DNA of 33,721 nucleotides from Nitrososphaeria archaeon (GCA_027047855.1 JALTTZ010000030.1:389-34109), one strand, 5' to 3'; shown: positions 23,570-31,784, counted from the first letter of the stretch. The notes: a model not told the origin generated them from the letters alone. Numbers and translations: made by a program.

Positions 23570-24385
23570 ATGGTAGATAAGATTCCTGTCTTCGATTTGG
23601 CTGGCTCAGTAGTTAAGGAGGTTGAGGCTCCACCTATATTTAAAATAGGTGTAAGGGAAGATATTGTGCGGAGGGTCTTCGTTTTCCAATTTACTCATAG
23701 GCTTCAGCCTAAGGGTAGGTATCCTAGGGCTGGTAGAGATAAGTCTGCGGAGTTCTTTGGAGTGGGTCTGGGTTTGGCTAGGGTGCCTAGAATTAAGCAT
23801 GGTCCTTTGAGGGGTACTGCTGCAATTGTTACGATGGCTAGGGGTGGAAGAAGACCTCATGTAACTACTCCTGAGAAGAAGATTTACAAAAGAATTAATC
23901 GTAAGGAGGTTAAGTTGGCTACTGCGTATGCGGTCGCCGCTACTGGTGTTAAGGAGTTGGTTGCTAAGCGTGGACACATTATTGATAATGTATTGAACAT
24001 CCCTCTTGTTGTTAGTGATGAGTTGGAGACGATTGGTAGGACCAGTGTCTTGATGGAGACGTTTAGAATATTAGGTTTAGAACCCGATATACTAAGGGTA
24101 AAGGAGAATGTTAAACGTAGGGGAGGTAAATCCTCTTGGCGTGGACGTGGTAAGCGGGTTAGGAGGGGACCCTTGATTGTATATTCACAGGATAGAGGGA
24201 TTTTTAAGGCGGCTAGGAATATTATAGGTGTGGATGTAGTTAGTGCTGATGATGTTTCGGTGATTCATCTGGCTCCTGGAGGGGTTCCGGGCCGGTTGAC
24301 GGTGTGGACTGAATCTGCTATTAATAAAGTCGTTGAGCGTCTTTATCCCCATGTTAAGGTATTAAGGGTGATTGGAAGTGGCTAG
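23570..24385 (+). CDS. rpl4: large ribosomal subunit protein uL4
   Basis: 271 residues of archaeal L4. 'RYPRAGRDKSAEFFGVGLGL' and 'PLRGTAAIVTMARGGRRPH' mark the loop that lines the exit tunnel, and 'WRGRGKRVRRGPLIVYSQD' is the conserved core. It binds 23S rRNA early in assembly. GGTGATC seven nt before ATG 23570 is a clear ribosome binding site. Its stop overlaps the start of uL23, so the two are translationally coupled. Confidence 0.97.
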   Translation: MVDKIPVFDLAGSVVKEVEAPPIFKIGVREDIVRRVFVFQFTHRLQPKGRYPRAGRDKSAEFFGVGLGLARVPRIKHGPLRGTAAIVTMARGGRRPHVTTPEKKIYKRINRKEVKLATAYAVAATGVKELVAKRGHIIDNVLNIPLVVSDELETIGRTSVLMETFRILGLEPDILRVKENVKRRGGKSSWRGRGKRVRRGPLIVYSQDRGIFKAARNIIGVDVVSADDVSVIHLAPGGVPGRLTVWTESAINKVVERLYPHVKVLRVIGSG

Positions 24386-24650
24386 GGTGGAAGAGTTCTA
24401 TAAGTATGTTAAATATCCCTTGATTACAGAGAAGAGTGTGTTGATGGTTGAGCGTGAAAATAAGATTACTTTAATTGTGGATAAAAAGGCTACTAAACCC
24501 ATACTTAAGAAAGTTATATCAGAGTATTTTGGTGTTAGGGTCAAGAAAGTGAATATAATGAATACGCATAAAGGTGAGAAGAAGGCTATAATTACATTTT
24601 ATACTTTGGATGATGCTATGAAGGTTGCTACATCCCTCGGCATCTTGTGA
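24378..24650 (+). CDS. rpl23: large ribosomal subunit protein uL23
   Basis: The C-terminal 'KPILKKVISEYFGVRVKKVN' and 'MNTHKGEKKAIITF', with 'YPLITEKSV' near the start, identify L23, which sits at the tunnel exit and docks the signal recognition particle and translocon. The track uses TTG 24372 (92 aa). GTG 24378 (90 aa) fits better because GGTGAT then lies 5 nt upstream, and it overlaps the uL4 stop by eight bases (GTGGCTAG). uL2 follows 11 bp later. Confidence 0.95.
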   Translation: MARVEEFYKYVKYPLITEKSVLMVERENKITLIVDKKATKPILKKVISEYFGVRVKKVNIMNTHKGEKKAIITFYTLDDAMKVATSLGIL

Positions 24651-24661
24651 GGTGGTGATGA

Positions 24662-25372
24662 ATGGGTAAGCGAATTTTGGCTCAAAGAAAGGGTAGGTCC
24701 CCGCTGTTTAGATCTAGTGGTAAGAGTGTTGCTCCTGCATTTATTCCGGAGTTTGAAGGTCCGACTACTGCTGTTGTTGTAGATATATTTCATAATCCGG
24801 GTAGGGGGACGCCCCTGGCTATGTTAAAGACTAAAGAGGGTCAAGTTTTCTATTTGAATGCAGTTGAAGGTATGTATGTCGGACAGGAAGTTAGCATTTA
24901 TGGTGAGGGTGAGGTTAGGCCTGGTGACATACGTAGGATAAAGGATATCCCCCCAGGTACTATTATATCCCATGTGGAGAAGAGACCGGGTGACGGTGGT
25001 AAGTTTGCCCGTGCATCGGGAACATATGCACAGATTATCGGGCCTTCGGCTGGTGGTATTGAGGTTTTGTTGCCCTCCGGTAAGAGTATAGTTGTTAATC
25101 CGAATGCTAGGGCTGTCGTTGGGAACGTTGCTGCTGGTGGTAGGGTGGATAAGCCTTTCTTAAAAGCTGGGAAGAAGTATCATTGGCTTAAGGCTAAGGC
25201 TCCTAAGCGTTTCCCGAGGGTTCGAGGCGTGGCTATGAACCCGGTTGATCATCCATTTGGTGGTGGGTCTCATCAGCATGTGGGTAAGCCGAAGACTGTG
25301 CCGAAGAATGCACCTCCTGGAGCTAAGGTCGGTAGCTTTGGTGCTAGAAGGACTGGTAGAAGGAAGAAGTAG
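24662..25372 (+). CDS. rpl2: large ribosomal subunit protein uL2
   Basis: 236 residues, the archaeal length. 'MGKRILAQRKGRSPLFRS' at the start, 'RASGTYAQIIGPSAGG' in the middle and 'RGVAMNPVDHPFGGGSHQH' near the end are diagnostic; the last holds the His-rich loop that contacts the peptidyl-transferase region. Needed for subunit joining and peptide bond formation. GAGGTGGTGATGA precedes the ATG. Confidence 0.98.
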   Translation: MGKRILAQRKGRSPLFRSSGKSVAPAFIPEFEGPTTAVVVDIFHNPGRGTPLAMLKTKEGQVFYLNAVEGMYVGQEVSIYGEGEVRPGDIRRIKDIPPGTIISHVEKRPGDGGKFARASGTYAQIIGPSAGGIEVLLPSGKSIVVNPNARAVVGNVAAGGRVDKPFLKAGKKYHWLKAKAPKRFPRVRGVAMNPVDHPFGGGSHQHVGKPKTVPKNAPPGAKVGSFGARRTGRRKK

Positions 25373-25414
25373 ATTTAAATATTTATGCTTATGTAGTTTT
25401 AATGGGGTTGGAGT

Positions 25415-25816
25415 ATGGTAAAGAAACAGTTTACGTATCGTGGATATACAATTGAGGAATTAAAGAAGATGAGTCTGGAGTCTTTTGCTAGGTTGGTTCC
25501 CGCTAAGGAGAGGAGATATTTATTGAGACGTAACTTTGGCCCTGAAGGTAAGAAGCTATTGGAGAAAGTTAAGAAGGCGGTTGAGGGTAAATATAATAAG
25601 CCCATAAGAACACATGTGAGGGAAATGGTTATATTGCCCATAATGGTTGGATTGACGATACATGTATATAATGGTAAAGAGTATGTGCCGGTTGAAATCA
25701 AGCCAGAGATGGTTGGCAGGAGGCTTGGTGAGTTTGCTAGTACCATTAAGGAAGTTAGGCATGGTCAGCCTGGTGTAGGTGCTACTAGATCGAGTGCATA
25801 CATCCCAACAAAGTAA
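25415..25816 (+). CDS. rps19: small ribosomal subunit protein uS19
   Basis: 133 residues with an archaeal N-terminal extension ('[20 protein letters not shown]'). The core blocks '[18 protein letters not shown]' and '[19 protein letters not shown]' are those of S19, which contacts 16S rRNA in the head of the 30S subunit beside the A-site tRNA. It is 42 bp from uL2, and TTTAAATATTTAT (25374-25386) may be an extra promoter. GGAG precedes ATG 25415. It is the last ribosomal gene here: uL22, uS3 and uL29, which usually follow, are absent. Confidence 0.97.
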   Translation: MVKKQFTYRGYTIEELKKMSLESFARLVPAKERRYLLRRNFGPEGKKLLEKVKKAVEGKYNKPIRTHVREMVILPIMVGLTIHVYNGKEYVPVEIKPEMVGRRLGEFASTIKEVRHGQPGVGATRSSAYIPTK

Positions 25817-25894
25817 TATCGTGTATATCATGCTGGTTTCATAATCTATTTCTATATAAATTATGACGTATTAAGTCAATGTTGGTTTATTATT

Positions 25895-27103
25895 ATGAGT
25901 ATGAGTGTTAACAGGATAATATTCTTTACTGGTAAAGGCGGTACGGGAAAGTCGGTAATATCTGCAGCAACTTCTCTATTACTATCGGAATTGGGATATG
26001 ATACGTTGATAATATCATCCGATCCCGCCCATTCTCTAAGTGATGCTTTTCAGGTGAGTGTGGATCGGGATATAACTAGAATTCGGGATAATTTATATGC
26101 TTTGAATGTGGATCCTGTTAAGGAGGCTGCCCAACATTATGGAGTGTTGATGGATTATATTGCATCTATATTTAGAAGTAGGGGGATAGATGAGATTATT
26201 GCCTATGAACTGGCTGCAATGCCAGGTATGACCGGCATCGCCACTATACTTAAGTTGGATGAGATTATTGAGAAGCATTCTTTTGATTGTATTGTCGTTG
26301 ACATGGTTCCTAGTGGTGAGGCTCTACGTTTCCTGTATATACCGGCTTTGATGGGTAAAATTAGTAGGAGGGTGCTTAAGCTTGTTTCACCCATTGCTAG
26401 TATGAGTAAGATCTTGGAGCCTGTTGTGGGTGTTCCTGCTCCCGACCGGGAGAGTATTGATAAAGGTCTGGAGATAGTTGATAGAATTGAGCGGATTAAA
26501 AATTATATCTTGAATCATGACGTTACTAGTGTTCGCTTGGTTACGAACCCCGATTCTTTCAGTATCAATAATACGAGAAGGACGTATATTCAAGCGGTTT
26601 TGTATGGTTTGAATCCGGATCTAATCGTAGTTAATAAGGTGTTTCCAAAGGTATTGAAAGACACTTATTTGTCTGAGTGGGTTGATGCACAGGCAAAATT
26701 GATAGTTGAGTTGGAAGATACATTTTATCCTTTGCCTATCCGGAGGTTAAAGTTGTTTGATAGGGAATTGAAGGGTATAGAGTTGCTTCTTGAAGCTGCT
26801 AAGGAAGTATATGGTGATGATGATCCTGCATCTGTATTTTATAAGGATGTGGGGATAGAGGTTCATCATAAGGATGGTGAGTTGGAGATAATTTTTCCAG
26901 TTCGATATGTTGGTAAGGAGGACCTTGATATAGAAAGGATAGGTGATGAATTGCTTGTAACTTTGTATACTGATATGGGACCGACTACGCTTGTAATACC
27001 GCTTCCAGCAATTACATACAAGATGCGTTTAATAAGGGCTAAGTTGATTAATGATCGACTACATCTTATATTTATGGAGGAGCGTGGGAACGATGAGCAA
27101 TAA
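25895..27103 (+). CDS. ArsA/Get3-type ATPase with C-terminal HSP20-like domain
   Basis: 402 residues. The deviant Walker A 'GKGGTGKS' (13-20), switch I 'SSDPAHSLSDAF' and switch II region 'VVDMVPSGEALRFLYIP' identify the ArsA/TRC40 family of SIMIBI ATPases. Residues about 315-402 ('EVHHKDGELEIIFPV' to 'RLHLIFMEE') form the small beta-sandwich called ArsA_HSP20. Archaeal single-copy members are thought to act as Get3-like chaperones for tail-anchored proteins or other clients; arsenite pumping is unlikely without ArsB or the metal cysteines nearby. A TATATAAA at 25853-25860 gives a leader near 11 nt before ATG 25895. The next small gene overlaps its 3' end. Confidence 0.9.
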   Translation: MSMSVNRIIFFTGKGGTGKSVISAATSLLLSELGYDTLIISSDPAHSLSDAFQVSVDRDITRIRDNLYALNVDPVKEAAQHYGVLMDYIASIFRSRGIDEIIAYELAAMPGMTGIATILKLDEIIEKHSFDCIVVDMVPSGEALRFLYIPALMGKISRRVLKLVSPIASMSKILEPVVGVPAPDRESIDKGLEIVDRIERIKNYILNHDVTSVRLVTNPDSFSINNTRRTYIQAVLYGLNPDLIVVNKVFPKVLKDTYLSEWVDAQAKLIVELEDTFYPLPIRRLKLFDRELKGIELLLEAAKEVYGDDDPASVFYKDVGIEVHHKDGELEIIFPVRYVGKEDLDIERIGDELLVTLYTDMGPTTLVIPLPAITYKMRLIRAKLINDRLHLIFMEERGNDEQ

Positions 27104-27323
27104 AGATGAGTTTGGCAGTCTATTAAAGCTTATCGATGAATTAGAGGATAGATTGATTGCCTTGACACCAGACAAATACAGAGGTGTTATTAAGCATTTC
27201 ATTAAGGCTAGGTTGGAAGTGCTTAGAGGTATTGAGGAGTTAATAAGGATTCGTCGGGAGGAATTGGAGAGGAAGCTTAGTGAGAGCCAAGGACCTAGGA
27301 AGGAGAAGGTGGATATAGAGTAA
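27093..27323 (+). CDS. small helical protein, 76 aa, overlapping the ArsA-like gene
   Basis: The track begins at TTG 27051, but ATG 27093 is the likely start: it follows GGAGG in the end of the ATPase gene and overlaps that gene by 11 bases, a typical coupled arrangement. The chain is highly charged and helical ('LLKLIDELEDRLIALTP', 'RLEVLRGIEELIRIRREELERK'), likely a short coiled coil with a disordered basic/acidic tail. I do not know a named family. Coupled translation suggests it works with the ATPase, perhaps as an adaptor or dimerisation partner. It ends 15 bp before the oppositely oriented tRNA gene. Confidence 0.7.
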   Translation: MSNKDEFGSLLKLIDELEDRLIALTPDKYRGVIKHFIKARLEVLRGIEELIRIRREELERKLSESQGPRKEKVDIE

Positions 27324-27338
27324 CTTCATTGATCTGCT

Positions 27339-27414
27339 TGGTGGGCCCGCCCGGACTCGAACCGGGGACCTCCCGCGCGTAAGGCGGGCGTCATAGCCAC
27401 TAGACCACGGGCCC
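27339..27414 (-). tRNA. tRNA-Val (anticodon UAC), CCA encoded
   Basis: Read on the minus strand the cloverleaf is complete. Acceptor stem GGGCCCG pairs with CGGGCCC, the D stem is GTC/GAC, the anticodon stem CCCGC/GCGGG encloses the loop CTTACGC, giving anticodon TAC (UAC, valine). The variable region is AGGTC, the T arm is CCGGG/CCCGG-type with loop TTCGAGT, and the discriminator A is followed by genomic CCA (27339-27341). There is no intron in the anticodon loop. All stems except the D stem are pure G·C, as in thermophiles. Confidence 0.96.
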
Positions 27415-27444
27415 CAACAATAATTTCTAATATTCCCTCAAAAG

Positions 27445-27452
27445 TTTATAAA
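27445..27452 (-). promoter_or_regulatory. TATA box of the tRNA-Val gene
   Basis: TTTATAAA is centred about 35 nt upstream of the mature tRNA 5' end, so transcription would begin about 9 nt before it. It lies between the tRNA and the 3' end of the GltD-like gene, both on the minus strand, and so provides separate expression. Confidence 0.55.
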
Positions 27453-27473
27453 GGCTATTAATTGGTTATAATA

Positions 27474-28499
27474 CTATTCTATCCACTTCCACTCCCCGGT
27501 TTCCAAATACTTGTGTACCGAGAGTGCCGCTTTCTTACCGCTTGCTAGTGCAGGTCCTATTAGTGATGGTCCAGATACGACGTCGCCGGCGGCGAAGACA
27601 CCCTTTCTTGTCGTTTTATACTCCTTATCTGTCTTTATGGTATTCCATTTTGTCGTTTCTATACCATACTTCTCGTTTGCGAATGGGGGTGTGGCTATTT
27701 CTCCGGCTGCTACTAAGACTGCTGAGACTTCTATTGTAAAATCTGAATTCTCTATGGGTACTGGTCGTGGTCTGCCTGAACTGTCTTTCTCTCCTAGTTT
27801 CATTCTTATAGCTTTAACGTATTTAAGTTTTCCTTCATCATCCCCTATGAATTCTATTGGTTGGGTTAGTTCGTATATCTTGAATCCATTTTCTTCTAGT
27901 TTATTAAATTCTCTGACTCCTGCTGGTGCGAATTCCCTAGTTCTCCTATATATTAAATATACCTCTTCGGCACCAGCGTCACGAGCTAAATAGCATGCGT
28001 CTACCGCGGTTAACCCCCCTCCAATTACCAAAACTCTGTCTTTTAGTTTTATGGCATGTTCGGAATATCCATATTTGTGTAGATGATAATCAACAATGAA
28101 TTCTAATGCGTGGTATACTCCTTCTAAATCTTCTCCCGGTATGTTGAGTCTTCTGCTTTTCCATGTACCAGTTGCTATAAGCACTGCATCGAAGTCATTC
28201 AATATTTTTTCAAACTCGACATCTTCTCCAACTTTTGTGTTTAAGTGGAAGACCACACCTAGTTCAATTAACTCCTTAACTCCTTTTCTAACTCCTTCTT
28301 TTGGTATTCTAAACTCTGGTATTCCAAAGATGAGTAGCCCTCCGGGTTCAGGTAGCATGTCATATACATGTACTTCATGTCCATAGCATATCAATTCGCC
28401 GGCTGCTCCTAGGCCGGCAGGCCCTGCCCCGATTATTGCTACTTTCTTTCCACTGCTGGGTATCTTATCCCCCGGTTTACATCTTCTAGCGAATTTCAT
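27474..28499 (-). CDS. GltD-like FAD/NAD(P)-dependent oxidoreductase
   Basis: 341 residues. An FAD-binding GAGPAG motif ('VAIIGAGPAGLGAAGEL', residues 20-36), the 'LPEPGGLLIFGIPEFRIPK' block typical of GltD/dihydropyrimidine-dehydrogenase-type flavoproteins, the NAD(P) motif 'VLVIGGGLTAVDACYLARD', and the closing 'GVFAAGDVVSGPSLIGPALA' identify the glutamate synthase small-subunit family. The N-terminal iron-sulfur region of bacterial GltD is mostly missing; only a short 'FARRCKPGD' remains. It may pass electrons from NADPH to a glutamate synthase or ferredoxin-dependent partner encoded elsewhere. AGGTG lies 8 nt before ATG 28499, with an AT-rich promoter at about 28530-28550. Confidence 0.85.
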   Translation of the reverse strand: MKFARRCKPGDKIPSSGKKVAIIGAGPAGLGAAGELICYGHEVHVYDMLPEPGGLLIFGIPEFRIPKEGVRKGVKELIELGVVFHLNTKVGEDVEFEKILNDFDAVLIATGTWKSRRLNIPGEDLEGVYHALEFIVDYHLHKYGYSEHAIKLKDRVLVIGGGLTAVDACYLARDAGAEEVYLIYRRTREFAPAGVREFNKLEENGFKIYELTQPIEFIGDDEGKLKYVKAIRMKLGEKDSSGRPRPVPIENSDFTIEVSAVLVAAGEIATPPFANEKYGIETTKWNTIKTDKEYKTTRKGVFAAGDVVSGPSLIGPALASGKKAALSVHKYLETGEWKWIE

Positions 28500-28622
28500 T
28501 ATTTATACACCTGGCTGTGTTTGCTAATTGTTAATATAAGTTTATATTAAATACCTTAAGAGCCTTTATTAAAAATATATATACCAACTTGGCGGGGAAG
28601 GCGTTGATCGATAGATATAATG

Positions 28623-28700
28623 TGTGTCAGACAGTCCTTAACGAGTTTTCATTGGCACTACTATTCTATGCCTCTAAATACCGGCCTGTCATCATCCACA
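28623..28700 (-). ncRNA. candidate C/D box guide sRNA
   Basis: On the minus strand an exact C box ATGATGA (28689-28695) and D box CTGA (28627-28630) are 58 nt apart and flanked by complementary TGTG (28697-28700) and CACA (28623-28626), as in a kink-turn terminal stem. A 12-nt spacer CAGGCCGGTATT follows the C box and precedes TAGA, a degenerate D' box. Its complement AATACCGGCCTG starts like the archaeal 16S 530-region (GGTAATACCGGC from memory), a 9-nt match. The internal C' box is weak (CAATGA) and the D'-C' and C'-D spacers (18 nt each) are longer than usual, so total length (69 nt from C to D) is at the high end. A TATA box places transcription start at the TGTG stem. Confidence 0.42.
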
Positions 28701-28721
28701 ATTAGCATAATTATTAGCTGG

Positions 28722-28730
28722 TTAATATAA
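28722..28730 (-). promoter_or_regulatory. TATA box for the candidate sRNA
   Basis: Minus-strand TTATATTAA is centred 26 nt before position 28700, exactly where the putative terminal stem of the C/D box RNA begins. No protein gene follows it on this strand until the GltD-like ORF more than 200 nt downstream. Confidence 0.4.
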
Positions 28731-28819
28731 GTAAAAATCCGTTTTCATGCCAATGTAAAGAATATTTATTTATAATTCTTGCTATTAGTTGTAAGGGCAT
28801 CACCCCTTCCTCTGATATT

Positions 28820-29782
28820 ATGGATGTAGGTAGGAGATTGCATGTCGCAAAGGTTGAAGCCGCGCTCCTTAAAGGATTTAGAGATTACATGAATTCTCAA
28901 GGCTTTATTGAAGTGCAAGTGCCTCATATAACGAAGGCAACTGGTGCCTGTGAGAACGTGGCCACGATGTTCTACCTAGATTACTTTGGTCGCCGCGCCT
29001 ATTTAACGCAGACTGCCCAGCTACACCTAGAGATTCTATCACAGCTGATAGATACTGGGAAGGTTTATACTCTAATCAGGAGTTTCAGAGCTGAACCAGA
29101 TGTTGACGATCGGCATCTAACAGAGTTTTCACTTTTTGAGTTCGAACATGTGGGGGGTTTTGATGAGCTGCTTAAGCATATTGAGTATACTGTGTATTGG
29201 GGAGTTCACCAAGTGGCTGAGGAGTTTCCAGATATTCTCACGAGCTTCGGTGTAAACGAAGCTTGGGTTGATCAGTTTAAACCACCATATAAGAAAATGA
29301 GGTATGATGAGGCTATCGATTTTCTAAACAAGAAGGGGTTTGATTTAAAGTATGGGGATGACCTCCGGCATGTTCATGAGAAGGTGATCGCCGAGGAGTT
29401 TGGACCTACCTTTGTAACACACTGGCCGAAACACTTAAAATTCTTTAATATGCGTGAGGATCCTGAGAATCCAAGCGAGGTTGTCAGTGCTGACTTAGAG
29501 CTACCTCTGGTGGGTGAGTCTGTGGGATCAGCGGAGAGGGAATACAGATATCAAAGGTTATATGATCGTCTTGTAGAGAGCGATATGTATAAGATGCTGG
29601 TGGAGTATGGTGGAGATGTGAGTGACTGGGACTGGTATCTAGAGTTCTGGAAGACTATAGAGAATCCGAGACTCCATTCAGGATGTGGCATCGGCGTGTC
29701 CAGGGTTGTTCAGTCGCTGTTAGGTCTAGATAGTGTAAAACATGCGGTGGTCTATCCCATGGATCGTTTATCAATATATTGA
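28820..29782 (+). CDS. AsnRS-like class II catalytic-domain protein (archaeal asparagine synthetase candidate)
   Basis: 320 residues made up only of a class II aminoacyl-tRNA synthetase core of the Asp/Asn group. Motif 2 is 'RSFRAEPDVDDRHLTEFSLF' (87-106), motif 3 is 'GCGIGVSRVVQSLLG' (288-302), and 'TGACENVATMFYLDYFG' and 'SADLELPLVGESVGSAERE' line the amino acid/ATP pocket. The N-terminal OB-fold anticodon-binding domain (about 100 residues) of real AsnRS/AspRS is missing, and no upstream frame supplies it. Known archaeal relatives of this build (AS-AR of Pyrococcus) make free asparagine from aspartate, ATP and ammonia/glutamine-derived nitrogen, so an asparagine synthetase role is likely. 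A TATA-like TTTATTTATA at about 28765 gives a leader near 20 nt. Confidence 0.8.
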   Translation: MDVGRRLHVAKVEAALLKGFRDYMNSQGFIEVQVPHITKATGACENVATMFYLDYFGRRAYLTQTAQLHLEILSQLIDTGKVYTLIRSFRAEPDVDDRHLTEFSLFEFEHVGGFDELLKHIEYTVYWGVHQVAEEFPDILTSFGVNEAWVDQFKPPYKKMRYDEAIDFLNKKGFDLKYGDDLRHVHEKVIAEEFGPTFVTHWPKHLKFFNMREDPENPSEVVSADLELPLVGESVGSAEREYRYQRLYDRLVESDMYKMLVEYGGDVSDWDWYLEFWKTIENPRLHSGCGIGVSRVVQSLLGLDSVKHAVVYPMDRLSIY

Positions 29783-29813
29783 TCGTCCCCCTCTTCTGTT
29801 CTTTATCCTCACT

Positions 29814-31592
29814 TTATTCAATAAATATAGATACAAACTTTTGGTTAACTGTGTCAATTAATCCTTTATCAGTAAGTCTTAGTTCAGGAAGCACTGGAAG
29901 TGCCAGTAAAGAGAGTGTCATAAATGGTGCTCTCCATTTACATCCAAGTTTGTTCCATAGTTTATACATTTCATCCAATTTTTCTGCTACAACTTCATAG
30001 GGCTGATTAGACATTAAACCAGCTATGGGAAGCTCGATAAAAGATAATATCTCTCCGTTTTTCACTGTTATTATCCCTCCGCCCGAGTCTATTAATTTAT
30101 TCGCTGCCGTGGCCATGTCCCTGTCATCTGTGCCTATAACGATGATGTTGTGGCTATCGTGGGCTACGGTGGATGCAACGGCTCCTAATTTGAAACCGAA
30201 TCCTTTTACAAAACCTAGGCCTATGTTTCCTGTTGCTTTATGCCGCTCTATAACCGCCAATTTGTAAATGTTTTCATCACCAATGGGATAGACTAGGTTG
30301 TTATGGACTGGCAGCTCATCAATTATTTCTTCTGTGAGTACACTTCCTTCCTTTGCCTTTATAATCCGTGCTTTTATATGTCCTTCTTTTTTCGTGACTC
30401 GGACCTTAAAATCATCAGCCTTTAATTTCTTGTTCACATTTATACTCTTGGTGGCCCATGTAGGATACTTATAGCTAGGAATATCTATTATCACCTCTCC
30501 GTCCTTAGCTACTAATTCTCCCTCTATGAAAACCATCTCCACATTTACTTTGGTTAATTTACCGATAATTAGTATGTCGGCTTTTCTCGATGGTGCTATG
30601 CTGCCTATTTCCCTATCAAGTCTATAATGTTCTGCAGGATTTAGTGTAGCCATCTGTATAGCTTTTACTGGATCCATCCCTTCCTCGATTGCTCTTCTAA
30701 CGACGTAATCCATGTGTCCTTCATGTTTAATGGAGTCTGCTTCCCTGTCATCTGTCACTAAACATACGTGTCTGGAGTCTAGTTTTTCTTCTGTGATGGC
30801 TTTTATTGTTTCCTCTACATCGAGCCAAGCAGACCCTTCTCTTAAATATGCATACATGCCCAATCTAATTCTGTTTATCGTATCAATTTTTGTTGTCAAT
30901 TCATGGGATGATGATATGCCGGCAGCCGCATATGCAATTAGATCATTTCCTCGTAATCCGGCGTCATGCCCCTCGACTAGTTTGTTTATTCTATGGGCTA
31001 TATTAATTTTTGAGATAACATCCTCTCTTAGTGATAGCACTCCGGGGAAATCCATCATCTCACCTAGAGCAATGACGCCATCCCACCTTAGTATCTCTTT
31101 TATTTCATGTGGTCCTAGAATGGCCCCGGGTGTTTCAAATTCAGGACTTGCTGGTACACATGAGGGTGCAGTTATATATACTCTAAGTGGAACCCTTTTA
31201 GACTCGTCAATCATTAGTTTTACTCCCTGTATTCCAAGGACATTGGCTATTTCGTGTGGGTCTGCAAATACTGTAGTTGTTCCATGGGGTATGACGGCGC
31301 GTGCGAATTGTGTTATGGTCAACATACTACTCTCGATATGTACATGAGCGTCTAGAAAACCGGGTGTAATATACTTTCCTTTTACATCTATTACCCTTGT
31401 GGAGTCTCCTATGCAGTGATCCGCTTTACCAATAAGGGCTATTCTACCTTTTTTTACGGCTACATCGATATTCTCAAGCACTTCTCCTGAGTTTACATTC
31501 ACAAGAGTACCATTTTTTATAACGAGATCTGCTTCGGCCTTCCCCAAAGCGGTTAGAACAAGATCTTTAGAAACCTCCCACATCATACTCAT
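29814..31592 (-). CDS. ade: adenine deaminase
   Basis: About 592 residues, the normal length for Ade. The amidohydrolase metal motif 'GFLDAHVHIESSMLTI', 'GTTTVFADPHEIANVLGI', 'LVEGHDAGLRGNDLIAYAAAG' and the late block 'VASTVAHDSHNIIVIGTDDRD' are all diagnostic. It converts adenine to hypoxanthine and ammonia in the cytoplasm for purine salvage, using a two-metal (Mn/Fe) centre. The track start at 31631 adds 13 unlikely residues; ATG 31592 ('MSMMWEVSKDLVLTALG') fits the family better and has AAGGGGTC upstream. It converges with the AsnRS-like gene across a 31-bp pyrimidine-rich gap. The plus-strand ORFs inside it (30712-31347 among others) are shadows. Confidence 0.94.
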   Translation of the reverse strand: MSMMWEVSKDLVLTALGKAEADLVIKNGTLVNVNSGEVLENIDVAVKKGRIALIGKADHCIGDSTRVIDVKGKYITPGFLDAHVHIESSMLTITQFARAVIPHGTTTVFADPHEIANVLGIQGVKLMIDESKRVPLRVYITAPSCVPASPEFETPGAILGPHEIKEILRWDGVIALGEMMDFPGVLSLREDVISKINIAHRINKLVEGHDAGLRGNDLIAYAAAGISSSHELTTKIDTINRIRLGMYAYLREGSAWLDVEETIKAITEEKLDSRHVCLVTDDREADSIKHEGHMDYVVRRAIEEGMDPVKAIQMATLNPAEHYRLDREIGSIAPSRKADILIIGKLTKVNVEMVFIEGELVAKDGEVIIDIPSYKYPTWATKSINVNKKLKADDFKVRVTKKEGHIKARIIKAKEGSVLTEEIIDELPVHNNLVYPIGDENIYKLAVIERHKATGNIGLGFVKGFGFKLGAVASTVAHDSHNIIVIGTDDRDMATAANKLIDSGGGIITVKNGEILSFIELPIAGLMSNQPYEVVAEKLDEMYKLWNKLGCKWRAPFMTLSLLALPVLPELRLTDKGLIDTVNQKFVSIFIE

Positions 31593-31784
31593 AGGAAAGA
31601 CCCCTTCTTTTTCATAAATAAGTAAAAACACACGTAATATTAAATCTATTTTTCACATAAACATGTAATATTTATACTAATAATTAAGGTTATTGTTTAT
31701 CTTATATGTTTCATGTTCATAATATTAATCATGGAATCTGTTGTTTTTGTTATATATGGTCTGGGGATATATGCTTATATATGA

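Larger units (their letters stand above)
28500..28819. other. 320-bp divergent intergenic region with a candidate sRNA
   Basis: No protein gene is visible. From left to right it holds the GltD-like promoter (about 28530-28550), a candidate C/D box sRNA on the minus strand with its own TATA box (28623-28730), and the promoter of the AsnRS-like gene (TTTATTTATA, about 28765-28774). A small hairpin AAGGG/CCCTT (about 28793-28808) lies in the short leader of that gene. Confidence 0.5.

Noticed and set aside
25895-27103. Arsenite efflux ATPase
   Set aside because: No ArsB/Acr3 or ArsR-type metal sensor is near, and the single-domain ATPase with an HSP20-like tail fits archaeal Get3-like proteins better.
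28820-29782. Genuine asparaginyl-tRNA synthetase
   Set aside because: The anticodon-binding domain is missing and nothing upstream encodes it, so tRNA charging is unlikely.
30712-31347. 211-aa plus-strand ORF inside adenine deaminase
   Set aside because: It is antisense to a strongly supported conserved gene, with low-complexity Ser-rich translation and no start signals.
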